From the NCBI GenBank assembly GCA_030435675.1, contig CM059622.1, forward strand, positions 16,554,001 to 16,618,000: 64,000 nt of DNA, read 5' to 3'. The notes under the pieces are model-generated. The model saw nothing but the letters and a program-made list of their open reading frames with translations. It was not told where the DNA came from and did no database searches. Below, in pieces: positions 41,947 to 54,490 of the stretch. Numbering within the stretch: position 1 is the first letter of the stretch; every line of letters starts with the position of its first letter. Source of the stretch: Steinernema hermaphroditum. Its lineage: Eukaryota; Nematoda; Chromadorea; Rhabditida; Steinernematidae. The translations under genes were made by a program, and so were the position numbers.

Positions 41947-43339
41947 TTATCGCGGCGGCAAGGGAGTGCGTTCCAAAGCTTCGTTCCATGTCTTTGACTT
42001 CACTTTCGGATCCAGCTTCACACCCGGGATCATTGACACACCCGTGGTAATAATTGGCCCGATCGAGCTGAAGAGGCTGTCCATCATGAGATCCAGCGAA
42101 GCTGAAGAGACGAATAAGCACGATAGAAACAACCAGGTGCCTCACCCGAGGTGCTGACGCTCTCAGGGTTCCGCATGTGTAGTTCGGCGACCTTTCGCAT
42201 CGTGTCGCCTATGGTGTGGAGCATCGCGGACAGTTCGAGCGGAGTACCTGCTACGGGATGGTAAGGAGGAAGACTGCGCGGTTGGTGATCTCTCCACCAG
42301 CGCATGTTGTCCTGCAGGTCAGTGAAGGCACCCGACTGTGGGGGAGCGTAACACGAAGTTGAAGGAGCCGAGCTGGTGTTTGACGATTGCTCCCACGGGT
42401 CTGACGACTGCTCCGACGGATCTCAAAAAGAACCCATTCAGAGTGGATCGATGGATACAGAGGTACCAAATGAGTTGTCCGGTTCAGCATCCATTTGAAC
42501 TTGAACAGTTCTTCCAGGTACAATCTGGCTGGTAGTTGGCTCCTCAGATTGATTCTCGTGAACGATCGCATCGAGCGCGCGTTGCAGATTCGCCTTGTGT
42601 TTCTCGTGGCGACTGATGCTCTTCGGATGAGAATCCCGATTCTGTTTGCATGGCATCAGGGACTGAACCTCATGTGGCTTCACAACGCCGTACCTGACAA
42701 TGACGTTTCTTCAACCTCAAAATCTTCGGGTATTCTCCACATACCATTTCCTGTGATTCTTCCCAATGCAGCGCCAGCGGTGTTCGTAGCGACCGCAGGC
42801 TTGGGGGCGCACCTCACTGCCACAGTCCCCGCAATAACGACGGCCATCCTCGCTAACGGGAGGCGTTGCGCGCTCTTCTCGCGTGCTGAAACTACAGATC
42901 ATGAGCAACAGTAATGACCATTGAAGTACTTTCGTCTACATGTGAAGTTGACTTTCTTGAACACTGGACGGCATTCTATCTGGATCGCCTGCGTGCCGGC
43001 GTTCGTCATCGCTGTTGACAGGTCCTCAAGCTCCAGCTTCGTCATCTTTTCACCATCGCCGCGCATAAAGCGCAAACGTGGCATCTGGTGCGTGATGCCA
43101 TCGGGCGTTGTGAACGTCGACGGTCCGATCAGAGTCAGCTCCTTGAGATGCTCCGTCTTCGCTCTTTTCTTGCGCCGCCGTCCTTGACTCCTTTCGGTGC
43201 CACTCGACTCTACGGAAGCCTCTGAGCGCGCAGGCGTGGACGTGAGCGGTGAAGAGGAGTCATGAGACGACTGGGGTCCTCCTTCTCTGGTGTTCTGTCC
43301 TGGTTGCTGCACAATAGGCGCCTGCCAGTACACAGCCAT
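41947..43339 (-). CDS. Novel five-exon protein with Cys/His-rich region, 402 aa
   Basis: Exons 42930-43339, 42745-42885, 42467-42693, 42146-42421 and 41947-42101 join in phase (2, 2, 1, 1) with introns of 44-51 bases. Order along the protein: a Ser/Thr/Pro-rich start with a basic patch GRRRKKRAK (about residue 55, a possible nuclear signal); a globular part with LTLIGPSTFTTPDGITHQMP; a Cys/His region with YCGDCGSEVRPQACGRYEHR, WRCIGKNHRKWYG and later LMPCKQN and ISRHEKH, which could form a zinc finger; a Ser/Gln-rich low-complexity stretch; and a helical C terminus. The likely location is nuclear and a DNA- or RNA-binding role is plausible, but no named family is recognised. Confidence 0.75.
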
Positions 43340-43660
43340 TGCTATCTAAGAAGGAGTGAAACATAAGTAACGGTACAAGTGGAAAAAACGCGATAGCACA
43401 CGATATTCGATCCGATTGAGAAACGCACATTGCGGGAAATATACACGAAAATACTAACACGTTACACCGCACCTTTCCGGTTCATGCAAAAATAATTAAC
43501 GCTTCAGAGCATTCCACAGCTTGTTCGACTGCTGCTTTCAGTGACACTCCACTTCTTCGGTTCATTAACAAGCTGAAATCGTAAAATTTCAAAAGCACGA
43601 CGTAGAACGAACCAATAATATCAGAAAGACACATTTAAGACAACTTTATCAAATGGAGTT

Positions 43661-44362
43661 CTACTTTGGCATCACTGTTTCAACCGAATCGCCGATCTCG
43701 TAGACTTTATTCCCAGGTTCATCCCATGTGAAGTGCTTTCCGTCCACGGGCGGATCGTTATCGGGTGTCCGCAGCACTTCCGGATCGGTATCCAAGCACA
43801 ACTGGTTGATCGTGAGCGGACCCACCTGATCAAACTGGTCGTCTTTGTAGAACATGTTCTTCATCGGCTGAGGCATCTTGAAGTTTCCAGCTGAAACGAC
43901 GACATTTAGAAATTTCACCAATGGCGTTCACTCACAGTATTCACCTCCGAAACACCACTTCTGCTTCTTCCAGCAGACAATGAACGCGACAAATATCATG
44001 AGCAAACAGAATACGGCAAGAATGATCATCATGATGGCAAGCGTTGATAAGCCTTCGGTGGAGGTGCGAGGTGTGGTTGGGCTGCGTTGCCGGTTTCTAT
44101 GTCGTCTTGGATCAGATGGTTCCGATCGTCGTGTGGTTCTGATCGTCGTGCTCGCTATGGGTGAGGGCGATATCGATAAAGACATCGTTGTGAGAACTGT
44201 GTCCGGCTCCGGATTCGAAGTCGAGTTTACGCCAGGCACCGGGTTGCTCGGGTTCACTTGTCCTTCCGAGTTATTCGGCAAATTCACAGCGTTAAATGGC
44301 GTAGACGCGTTGCCTAGGACGCACAGCAGGAAGATCAGCGACACTCCGAGAAAGCTCCGCAT
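43661..44362 (-). CDS. Single-pass type I membrane protein, 218 aa
   Basis: Exon 1 at 43936-44362 (phase 1) joins exon 2 at 43661-43890 across a 45-base intron. The signal peptide is MRSFLGVSLIFLLCVLGNAS. A Pro/Ser/Thr-rich, probably O-glycosylated ectodomain follows, then a basic stretch (RRHRNRQR), a membrane helix (LAIMMIILAVFCLLMIFVAF) at about residue 107, a WKKQKWC stop-transfer segment, and an acidic cytoplasmic tail of about 85 residues. No recognised domain; a mucin-like surface protein is the best description. The neighbour at 47243-48536 has a comparable topology. Confidence 0.8.
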
Positions 44363-44689
44363 GCCGACCGATCAATTGAATACAATTGAATGAAAATGGG
44401 CGGTCGAATCAAGTGCGGCTCTTATAAGTCTGCAAAATGGTCTACAGTCTAGGGTAGGCTGAGAAGGTCAAAGATCAACGAAAGATCACTCACCCTCCAA
44501 ACTATTAAACCGCACTCCATCTTGTCGTGGCAAAGTCATCAGAAAAAAATCCGTGAGAAGAAAATTAATTCCACATTCAAACACCGTAAACAGCGAGCCT
44601 TGCGATCAGCGATCGCTGCAAGACCCGGTACCGCGATCAAACGACCGGTGTTGTCTGCTTGTATAGCTTTCCAATCTCAAACATGAGAA

Positions 44690-44775
44690 AAGGTGCTCTG
44701 TGGTGCAGTGGTTAGCTTGTTAGTCCCTTGTGCCAACTGGTGATTGCATGGCAAGTTTGACACCCTTCAACAACA
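44690..44775 (+). repeat. tRNA-like SINE head (pseudo-tRNA)
   Basis: GTGGTGCAGTGGTTAGC is a good A box/D arm, and about 50 bases on AAGTTTGACACCC stands where a T arm would be, but pairing is poor. It is a tRNA-derived repeat rather than a functional tRNA. Confidence 0.4.
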
Positions 44776-44939
44776 CATGATTTTTCTTTTTATCCATCTC
44801 TTGTATTTAATCTTTTGACTGCTTTGCAACACGAATAAGACATAAATTTACTAATTTCAGCTTGGTAATTCACCTCTGATAAGCTGTATATCATCCACAC
44901 TCCTGTTACCAGTTACCATCTCAAATTGGCATCTTCTAG

Positions 44940-45119
44940 AAAACAAAGAAAGTTTGGTTTTCGTTTATCGTTCATGGCACCACTACAAACATTATCCAAA
45001 ATGATGACAAGAGCCAACAGGCGGACAGTCCAAGCAGTCGACGTCCGGCATTACAGTACACCGATCGGGATAAGGACAGCGAAGTTCTCGACAAGCTGAA
45101 GTCAGTCGCTAATAAATGA
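44940..45119 (+). CDS. Possible terminal exon, 59 codons
   Basis: After TTCTTCTAG an open frame runs to TGA at 45119, with a protein-like charged end (YTDRDKDSEVLDKLKSVANK). No upstream exons were identified and no family resemblance is seen, so this may be chance. Confidence 0.2.
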   Translation, partial: KTKKVWFSFIVHGTTTNIIQNDDKSQQADSPSSRRPALQYTDRDKDSEVLDKLKSVANK

Positions 45120-45679
45120 GTTACGACGAAAACCTACGGTTTTCCGACAGAAGAACCTGTCGGTACATGTCAAACAGGTCAATGCCGGGACTAATTGGTT
45201 TAGGCAACACTGCTTTGGAGCACAAAAGGAGAAGGCAGACGGTCATCACAGAAAACTTCATCGTTCGCTCGTGCGATTTCTCGGAGAACGCGTTTATATG
45301 TACCGATTGACGGTGAAAGGCGACGTGCGCTGTAATAATCTACGCGGTTTGGATGATGTCACCTGCTTCAGGGCGGTTTTTGAAAGGATGCAAATCAGGC
45401 GGTAACATTTGATGTGAGGCTACAAAGCAGAAAATCGAAAAAAGGACTTGGAGATCAACACAAAATAGAGTCGCAAGGTAAGTGGGTCACCAGAAAATGG
45501 GATGATGTCATGAAACTTTGCAAACCGATACGATAAGTTCCTTTAGCCATTAGGATTTATTTATTTCAGTGAGGCCTGAAATCATTCTGCAAAAGGAACT
45601 TCAACGGAGACTGTTATCGTGGATAGTAAGTGGCTTTATATGATACACAGAAGTGATAAGAAATTATCGTTATTTCGTC

Positions 45680-46899
45680 TTATTTTCCACTCGGGTGATA
45701 CTTCTGCATGGTTTGTGGCTGTGGAGTTTCGAACAGGTTGTTCAGCATGATGAAATGATCGTCCTGAGTACCCTCCTTGACCCCGGTGACCTTAGTGGTA
45801 GCACGGCTAAAATACGGTCGATCTTAAGGATCTACAACAAGACATCATCTACCTATCCATCCACTGTTTAATCAAGAAGATGAACGGAAGAGTGAACGGG
45901 TAGATGATGAACCAGTTCATCGCGGGTTCGTATCGGTTATAGGCGACTTTGATGAACCTCACCGAGGACATGAAGACCCCGGTGGCGACGATGATGGCGA
46001 TAGAGTGGAAAATGGCGATGGTGACGAGAAATTTCAGTGGTTTCAGATTTTTGTGCGCCTGGTACTTGTAGGAAAGAGTGGAGGTCAGATTTTTTCTGGT
46101 CGCGTGGTTGGCATAGTACAGTATGCCAACAATGGTCAGATTGAACACCTCGACAATGCCGAAGATGGCAAGGCTCTAGAATGGCGTCGTACATGGGCTG
46201 TGGATACGGTAGACCCTACCTGCTCGAGTGTGTCTTTGTGCACGGCGTGGATCGCCGTCACCGGAAAGACTTTGTAGAAATTGTAGTTGAATGAATGCCA
46301 GACGATCTTCCCCGCGGATAGTAGTAAAGTGAGAAGCAGAAGCGCCCAGCCGACCACGTTGGACTTGCATTTTTTCTCGTAGAACTTCGGCCAGATGTTA
46401 GTGAAGAGGCGTTCCAGCGCGATGAAGGTGAAGTTGATGCCGAGGGCGTTGAGGAAGAAGACGTTTGGCGTCTTCATGATAAAGATCCCAAGGCCGGAGT
46501 AGAGAGTGATGTCGCATTTGTCCTAAGATATATCCATATCAGTGACATATCCCTCCTGGACCTCTACCGTAGCACTGTTTTTGCAGCTTATTAACAAGCG
46601 GGCCGAATCGCTTCCTTCCGACACGAACGTGCCCAGCGAGTATCCAAGTGCAAACGCGAAGTGAGCCCTTAACATAAGGCGCACGTTCGGGTGATACTTC
46701 CGCGTTATCTTCTGAATGGCATCATCTAGAATCCCTGCAAAGCGCAAACCTCACTTACCTCCCATCTCAGTACGGCTCCCATTCCACAAACGGCCATCGC
46801 CGATAGGACGTTCCGCAGGAGAAGAATGCCGATGAAGAAGGCATCCTGAGAGAGTTGCAGCGCCAGCCTCTGCGCGGCGTCCCTCTCCATCGTCGACAT
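45680..46899 (-). CDS. Serpentine chemoreceptor, Srab/Sra-like, 343 aa
   Basis: Exons 46220-46522, 45853-46175 and 45680-45806 join cleanly (introns of 44 and 46 bases). Exon 46568-46734 joins the next by a 45-base intron using donor ACG|GTAGAG. Seven hydrophobic segments are present; IALERLFTNIWPKFYEKK after the third helix is the typical ER(x)nY signature of this superfamily, and a soluble tail of about 40 residues follows the last helix. The first exon (from ATG 46899) is a problem. The strong GTAAGTGAG donor leaves only 24 bases of intron and the wrong frame; a weaker GTGGAA donor (exon 46788-46899, 53-base intron) restores it. Expected in sensory neurons. Confidence 0.75.
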
Positions 46900-47242
46900 A
46901 CGAAATGAGCGCCTCGGCGCACCTTGCGGGTCGCATGAGTTGCCCCTGGGGAGCGGAGGCTTGTCACGAGCGTGCACTAATTGCTAGTCAGAAGCCACTA
47001 ATCAGCCTGAGGTGGCAGTTAGCAGTCACAAATATAGACACTCGGGATCACGGCGTTTGTGATGGGAAAGGTTAATTAGAACGTCAGCATTTTGCAAGTG
47101 TCACAAGCTTGTAGCTAGTTCCGTCTTGATCATATGAGTCATGCCGATTTCCAGTGGTATCAAGAGCAGGAACCGCTTCAAGTAGTCCTCACATCGATTT
47201 CCAATTAGATCGGTTCATAACAGTTGCATATTTAATTGTAAA
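46900..47242. other. Intergenic, no gene seen
   Basis: Likely promoter of the Srab-like receptor and 3' flank of the membrane-protein gene. Confidence 0.4.
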
Positions 47243-48536
47243 TTAGGTTTTGTGGTACACATAGCAGAAAAGCGCAGCTAGGATAGCTGGAAGAACGACG
47301 CTGATAACGGCCAGGATGACCAAGGAGACTTTCATGCCGTGTCGCTTCCGCGGAGAAGCAGCAAGTGTAGTCACAGAAACTGGACGAACTGAAACGGAAA
47401 GTTAGATATCAAGCTGGGCGATCATCAAAACTACGTACCACTTGTTGAGACGGTCGAAACATCAGATGCATTCGTTGGAGTCGTAGTTGTAGACGATGGG
47501 GAAGTTGTAGACGATGGGGAAGACGTCGACTTCTGTTGGGGAACAGAGAAAATCTCTGCAGGAAGAAGGAACAACTTGATGTCGAATCCAGTACGGTTAG
47601 CTTGTACGTATGTACAAGCGAAGGAACTAGATAACTAGTTGAGAATTTACAACCGCAACAAGCCTCACCTGCTAACTACAGCTTGTAAACAAGTCCCCCA
47701 TAACACACAGTGATTTATGTTTTGGCTTCCATTATGCACAAAGGCAATACTAACGTACGTCCATGGTTCATGTTTTGTTTGTAGCGACTTCCTATAATAT
47801 TCGCCAGTAAATTCATCGTACACCGCTTTGTGCAGCTTTTCTTCTTTAGCAAACGTCTATAAGTTGCTTTGTAACATTGAACTTGTTGGCAGTAAACATA
47901 CCCCATTAAACGTAACTCTGCCATCTTCACTCAGGAGCGCATATTCCCTGGCACCGTTATCATCAAGTTTCGAGAAGAAATAATCGACTTGGTCCTGGCC
48001 CACTATTCCATAATGAAGATTCACTGCAGTACACTCGCTGGTGTTGAACATTCTTCCAAAACGAAAATCCGCATTGAATGAGCCAGCTTCCAACGGTACA
48101 CTAATGTGTTGGCAGTGACTTTCGTCGCTCTGGAAACAGAAATCATGTTTACACATTCGTCAACAATGTTACATACCGTTTCATTGGTGAACTTGGCGAC
48201 GAAGTCGACTCTGGAATGATTTGCCACAACAACAATGCTTTGAGTGTTGATAGAGGTCATGTAACCTTCTTTACGAAGGTTACTCTTCATGCAGTTCTCG
48301 GGTATCTGCTGTGGAATTTCTCCGGTCATGTTTGTGGGAACTCTCCAGGAGATGAACTCGGATTCGCTGACAACCCCGAACAGAATTCTGCTACTCACTT
48401 GCTCATATGTGCACGGACGGTATTCCTCCACTGATTTGATACTTTCTTCTGTCCAAAGCTTCTTGAATTTCAACTGGTTTGCGGCGACGGCGACGAACAG
48501 CACGAAGAGCAGAGGAACAGCCGAGCCCTGAGGCAT
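47243..48536 (-). CDS. Single-pass type I membrane protein, 318 aa
   Basis: Exons 48177-48536, 47902-48129, 47751-47856, 47439-47555 and 47243-47388 join in phase. The ATG at 48536 gives a signal peptide (MPQGSAVPLLFVLFVAVAAN). The ectodomain has several Cys and N-glycosylation sites (NMT, NHS, NET, NTS). A Ser/Thr-rich stalk contains a short tandem repeat (SSPSSTTSPSSTTTT), followed by a basic patch, a membrane helix (VSLVILAVISVVLPAILAAL) and a very short tail ending HKT. The exon 3 donor (A|GTATTG) was chosen to keep the stalk frame; the stronger GTACGT donor would shift it. No known domain is recognised. Confidence 0.7.
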
Positions 48537-48823
48537 CTCAAAGAGAAACAACCACCAAACGGATTTTGCAGACCTTTTGAGTGATCATGGCGTCTGCAAA
48601 ACGGTTTCTGTCTCTGTTTATGAATGAGTCTCAAATTTGCAGTGACCAAATGGAAAAAAATGGAACGGCGCTTGAACGGCGTTTTCCTAAACCTGAAAAG
48701 AATGAGAATGCATCAGCTGGATATTGGACATCAATCCGCACTTCAACAGAAAGTAAGGGCATTGACAACAACATAGAACGAGAGCTCCCAATTTATAAAA
48801 CTGCAAACATAAACAATCATATA

Positions 48824-51800
48824 CTAAAAGTTGTCCCGGCCCGATTCACGAGGGCACTCTTCGACAATCGGCCTGCTGCTCCCGATTGAGGCGATCTTCG
48901 CGTCGGTGATCTCAAAATTGCTGCCCTGGTCAGTGTAGCCCTCTGGCTTTGAAGTGAGCTTCTCGTACACCATGTCAGCCATCAATCGCGCCTTGGATAA
49001 AACCTCGCTTCCTGGACCGTTCACATGTGACTTCATGAAGACCAATTCTCGCAATTTCTCGAGAGATGCGAGGGTGCCCATAGCGGAGACGATCAAGCGC
49101 GCCGTTTCATCTAAAACCTTCTTGGTTAGATATCGACTGGGGAGATGTACGTACTGTGCCGGTCAATCCTCACTTTTCGAATTGTCACGTGGTGCACACC
49201 GCTTAGCTTCTTTACCCTGGACTCGATGAACGGGAGCTCGCCCAACTTCGACGCAGGCAGCTCGATGGTGAAAGGGTCCAGCTCGTGCAGACGGCGTTTC
49301 TCTGTATCTGCGCTAATTCCTTCAAGCGCTGGTAGACTCTCAAAGGTACCAGTGAACACAACGGCGTAGTACGTGTCGTTAGCGGCCTAGAGTATATGGA
49401 TGAGGTGACCATCTTGTATAAGAGCAGTGGTACCTGAGATACAGGCTCGCAGATCGAAATTGGCAAGAATTCCATGCAGCCGAGAACTGAGAGTGGGATG
49501 AAGCGGGACTTCTTGAAATCACTTGATCCAAGGAATTTGAAGAACTGGAGTAAGATGGCTCCCAGGCCACCGATTCGGGTCTTCAGGTCCTTCTTTACTG
49601 GTAGCGGATTATCAGCATCGACCTAAGAGAGTGTGGATGATACTCCAATCCAAATAAACTGAATCTACTTTCTGAAGCCATTCAGTAGAGATGTCACGTC
49701 GAACCTCGGGAAAATCGTTGATTCCATGCAGAATGAGAAGGGCGTTCAGGCATTCCGGGGTGAATTCGTAGTTGAAGAGCTGATGCTGCTCGCCCCATCT
49801 TCTCAGAATGAAGAACAATTCGTCGACTCCTAAATTACGCCCATCAACTAAGTGTGTATTCGACGCTCATCTCACCTTGAAATGCTCTAGCATAAACTGC
49901 AGCGAACGCCTGGTACTTCCTAATCTGCTTCTTGTGACAGTGGAACTCGCTCGCTATCGCTTGATCTTCAACGTATCCCATGATATATTCATGCAGTCTT
50001 GAGTGCAGCGGAATGTTGTCAAATTTGTGTGCTTCGATGGTTTTCTTGATGTACTTGTCCTTCTTGACTTCTGCCAATACATCCCAACAAACCCAGGCGA
50101 ACGACAAAAAGCGCCTGTCGGTCTTATTCGCGAGGTAATAGCACACTTTATAGTAGGCACTGGCTTTCTGCTTCATCGCTTCCGTGGGCGTTTTGCAGTA
50201 GCGACGGTCCAATTCGTGGTCATCCGGGGCAGCCTGGAATTTTCTGCTGGGCCGGACTGCGTCTTCGACTGTGCAACTTTCGTAGCTACCAAATTCTTCA
50301 AAGAATTCGAGTCGGGCATTCTTGAAAATCCGATTGACACGCTGCTCGATGACGTAGTTCGTGTTGAACAGGGACATGTCGTCGTTGTCTTTGTCGCTGA
50401 TGCGATTGCGGCACTTCGTTATCATTCCAGTGAAAGCCTGAGCTTCATCGGCAATCCCGTAGTTGTCCAGTAGAGCCTAAAAGTAACAACGGTAAGCCCG
50501 TACCACATGCTGACAGTCCTACACTTAAACTGGAGTTATAACGGTTAGCATCAATAGCGGCCTGTTGCAGATACTGCTCAAAGCCCTCATGCTCAAAATC
50601 AGGGTCGCATACTATGGGTGAGGACGTCTGCAGATCGCGAGCCTGCGTGATGATGGCGTCGATGTGCCGTGCCCGTCTAAACGTTTAAAAAGTTGATGCA
50701 ATAGCGAAAGTCAAGCACACCTGTAAAGCTGCCCATTTAAACTTCCACTGATATACGCCGGTGCCGTGTTGCGTTCCATAAAGTCCGGATAACGATCCGG
50801 CTGCTCCGGTGGCATTCCATCCCTTGAACGGCGCGTTAGCTGTTCGGGTGCCTTTCCGGTCTTCGGGAAATCGACAGCAAGTGAGTGTTTTCGCGCTATC
50901 TCTAGGCACAGCTCACTGCTGATTCCGTACTGATCTGACTGGGCGAGGAAAGCCGTGGCAACCGCCCCAATAGTGCCTTGTTGGATGTAGTCCACGTAGA
51001 AATCGATCATCTTCGTCGTCTACACGAGAATAAGAGTTAAGAAGTTGATGCTTGGGCAGTCAGAGCTCACCACATCTCGCTGATCTTCAGGGTCGTCGAA
51101 CTTCATTACTGGTTTAGGGAAAATGAAGGCTTCCTCGTTGTGGTTGAAGAATAGCTGCGTGTCCCATATGACGGCATATTCGTCGCCATCCAGATCCGAT
51201 CCGGCCATTTCGTCACTGTGAGGACGTGGCCCATAACGAGGAAAGACGACGACGTCAACCAGATGATGCAGCTCGGGTATGTTGACCGCTTGAAACATTC
51301 GGACGTCACTGGCCACGATTGCTGGATTCTTTGTCATGAGCACAGGCCCTTCCAAGACGTGCTTGCTAACGGACGGTCCCGGCATTTTCATGAAAATGTT
51401 CGATGTGATCTGACAGAAAATTTGGCCATATTGCAGAAGCCCGGATTCGTCAGCCACACCAAACAGCATGCGGCCTTGATTTGGTGGAACGTTGATCTGG
51501 ATCTTACTGCAAATTTTTCCTGAAATTGGAACTGTAATTGGGTGTTTGGACGCGCCCACCTACCGAGCGTGTACTGCACGGAGCTCTGGACGAGGGAGCG
51601 GAAAAATGGTTCATCAGTGACGTGAAATCCCTTCTCAGGGGACAAAGATCCGATGTCAATGCGTCTTGGCAACTCGCTAAGCCGCTCGCGCGCTTTGATT
51701 TCATCGTTGAGGGATCTGCCAAGAGCATCAAGTTGAATGCCAAGAAGCTCGTGGATCCGTGTGCAGAGGCGCACGTGCGTTGCGTGATTTTGCTTAGCAG

Positions 51801-54219
51801 TGACTTGGTCCATGATGTTAATCATTGGCCGATTCAGAGAGAGCGGAACGGGCGAACTATATTTGACGACTTCGATGTTGTCGTCCCGGGGCGCTTTGAA
51901 CTTCTCTTGCGATGGACGGAATTCAACGTCAAGGTCGATTCGCTTCTTCGCCTTTTGTTTCACTTTGTATCTCTTCACAAAGGAGCTCAGCATATCCAGC
52001 CGAGGATTTACACACACGATCCCCTTTATTCCACGAAAACGTATCTGAAACAACGTGTCAGATTGTACGGAATTGCAAAGCCGATCTCACTTGATAAACG
52101 GACGGAACGCATCCCGATTGCAAACGCATATCCTTCGCTATTTTCCAAGCGTACTCTCGGGATACGTTACCAACGCCATCGGTGAACGTATACGCATCGA
52201 AAGACCGATCATCGCCTCCAATGACGTCTCTCCTCACTGCGTACTGCGACCGTGTGAGTTTCACACTGAGCCTCTGAACAGAACACTTCGATGCAACAGA
52301 TCATACTCCGACCACCCTTACCCGAGCTTGTGTAAAACATTGCCCAAAGCGTGACATGAACTTGGGAATGTTGTCCGTGTCGAACCGTCCGAATTCTTCG
52401 CGTATCCTCTGCAGCACTTTGTCGTCGCCCGCGTTGAAGAAGTAACAGCCATTGTCACGCATCTGAGAATTCGACGATCCCATGTATTTGTATCGGTGTC
52501 CAGCCACCATAATCCCGTCCCTCAGTGTGTTCCGCACGGCCTTGCGGATGAGGTACTGGCCACACTTGTTAGTCCGCAATGGTCTGCCGTCGTCGTCTCT
52601 GAATTGGATTCGCAGCGTTTCGTGCCCTTCTTGGTTGTATGTCCGCAAGAACCGATTTCCCATCATCAGCTCGGGAACGACATAAAGTCTTCTGGTCGGT
52701 GTGATCACGATCTTCCTGACTCTTTGCAAGCCATTCTTCTTGTTCTCTTCTTCATCTATCAGTAACCAATGCCGATCGAGGTGGGCCTTCGCGTGGAGCC
52801 TCTCAAGGACACGCATGAGATTGCGAATTTCCATCTTCTCGTCGATAGTGTTCAGGAGGCGCTCGAGCACTGTCAGCGTAACACCGGGATTCTCGTAAAA
52901 CCAGCTCACGATTCTATTCACGAATGCGTCTCTCGCTTCCCTGTTCTTCAGGAGATGATCATTTACTATGGCTCCTCGCGAAGACAGCGCTTCAATAAGA
53001 TAGGCCAGCGCGTAGGATCCCGTTTTTTTGATTTGATATGCCGAACTTCGATTGAACATTGGCTCGGAAACTCTTGGATGCGGAATCTGGGCCGTCTCGC
53101 AGCGTACGGTGCAGAATTCGAGCACCAGCTTACAACGCCCTTGAAGACGGCTTAGTAGATTATACAGCTGCTCCTTCTATAAAAGGATGTACCGTTAAAT
53201 GTTCCAATGACAGCGTGCTTACATCGACGCTCTCAAAGCACACCATCAATACAGGACAGTCGGCTATCGTTTTCGCTGGTGCTCTCCGGTCGTCCCAAGT
53301 TAAGAACCGATCAAACGACCCGAAATGGCCTGTCGGCCGTTGATTCGCTCGACGGATCTCCAGTGGTGCATTCATATATAAACAGATCTGCACGCGACGA
53401 GCAGTCCTTTCACGCAAGCTTTCCCAATTGACGATGACGCGGCGTATGGAGCTGTACTGCACGCACGCATGAACGCAGGACCTTACGAGTCCGGAATCTA
53501 CAAACAAATGAAAGTTTCTCGGAGAATTCTTCCCTCACCTCTCTTTTGCGCGTAACCGAATCGGAGCGTAAGCCGATCGCGGTCATGTTCGAAGTCGGCG
53601 AGGATTCCATGGCGGTTATTGTTACTTTCCCGGTTCAGCGCTTCCAGGTCCGTCTCTGCTGCCGTTAATTTGATGTGAGGCGTGAAGCAGAACGGATCAC
53701 ACTGATTGCCGATGTAGAAATGATCGACAGGAATGTCGCTGTCGTTCGGGCTGCAACAATAACCATAACATCTTCAAAAAGACACAGGACAGACTAGAAT
53801 TTTCTTCTCAGCAAAACGGTGCTGGGCAGTTGGAGAACGGACTGTATCTCCGGACGTCGCACAATGTGGTAGAAAGCCGCCTGTGCCTCGAAGAAATTGT
53901 TAACGAGGTGGAAAAGCGCATTCTCCCATTGTTCTGACACCACTTCCAAGGTGAACTCCTCGCATTCCGGGTCAAAGTCGCGTACAACGACTCTCCTTGA
54001 CACATCTTGCGAGATCACATAGGTCGAACTATTCCGGAGGCTCTGTAAAGGAAGAGATCATGAGAAAGCGATGAACACAAAACATACGTCGATGACGTGC
54101 ACATGGAATTTTTCGCGTTCGGAGTCGTTGAGGAAAACGGTGCCTTCCTGCTCGTCCAGCGTCTCCACCAGGATCTTCACCTTGTCAACCACTTCGCTCT
54201 CCTTAAGCTGCGACGTCAT
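48824..54219 (-). CDS. ego-1: Cellular RNA-dependent RNA polymerase, EGO-1/RRF-1 type, 1585 aa
   Basis: Fifteen exons join in phase: 54088-54219, 53795-54042, 53539-53750, 53223-53497, 52322-53176, 52091-52273, 51564-52044, 51071-51519, 50721-51019, 50523-50676, 49876-50476, 49669-49829, 49434-49622, 49155-49386 and 48824-49110. The total is 1585 residues, close to the roughly 1600 of the family. Hallmarks are FTDGVGNVS, IRFRGIKGIV, GRMLFGVADE, and the catalytic AGSDLDGDEY with three intact Asp. These enzymes copy mRNA into secondary 22G small RNAs bound by worm Argonautes, in germline and nuclear silencing. The start chosen (54219) follows GTTTCAG by a few bases, a likely spliced-leader site. 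Assignment to ego-1 rather than rrf-1 is a guess; RRF-3 is less likely. Confidence 0.93.
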
Positions 54220-54490
54220 CACATATGGATTTTCTGAAACGAAGACACGTACGAGTTAATCAATGAGCGCAAGAACGAAATATAGTGAAGTGCTTGCTCC
54301 ATAGGAAAGCTAACTTTCCCCAAGGCTTACTCGAATGATACGGATGTCGAACTCGAATGATACGCAGCTAGAGAGTTCAAAAAGAAGTGTCGGTCCTGTC
54401 ACGGACTGTATTCACCGCATGCTCATTTGCCTGTTTCATGTTTTTCAACTTGTGGGACAGGTCTAATTCATGGCCATGGCCATGTTTATG

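Noticed and set aside
50003..52185. Long plus-strand open frames within 50.0-52.2 kb
   Set aside because: They are antisense shadows of the RdRP exons, whose minus-strand reading matches a known family throughout.
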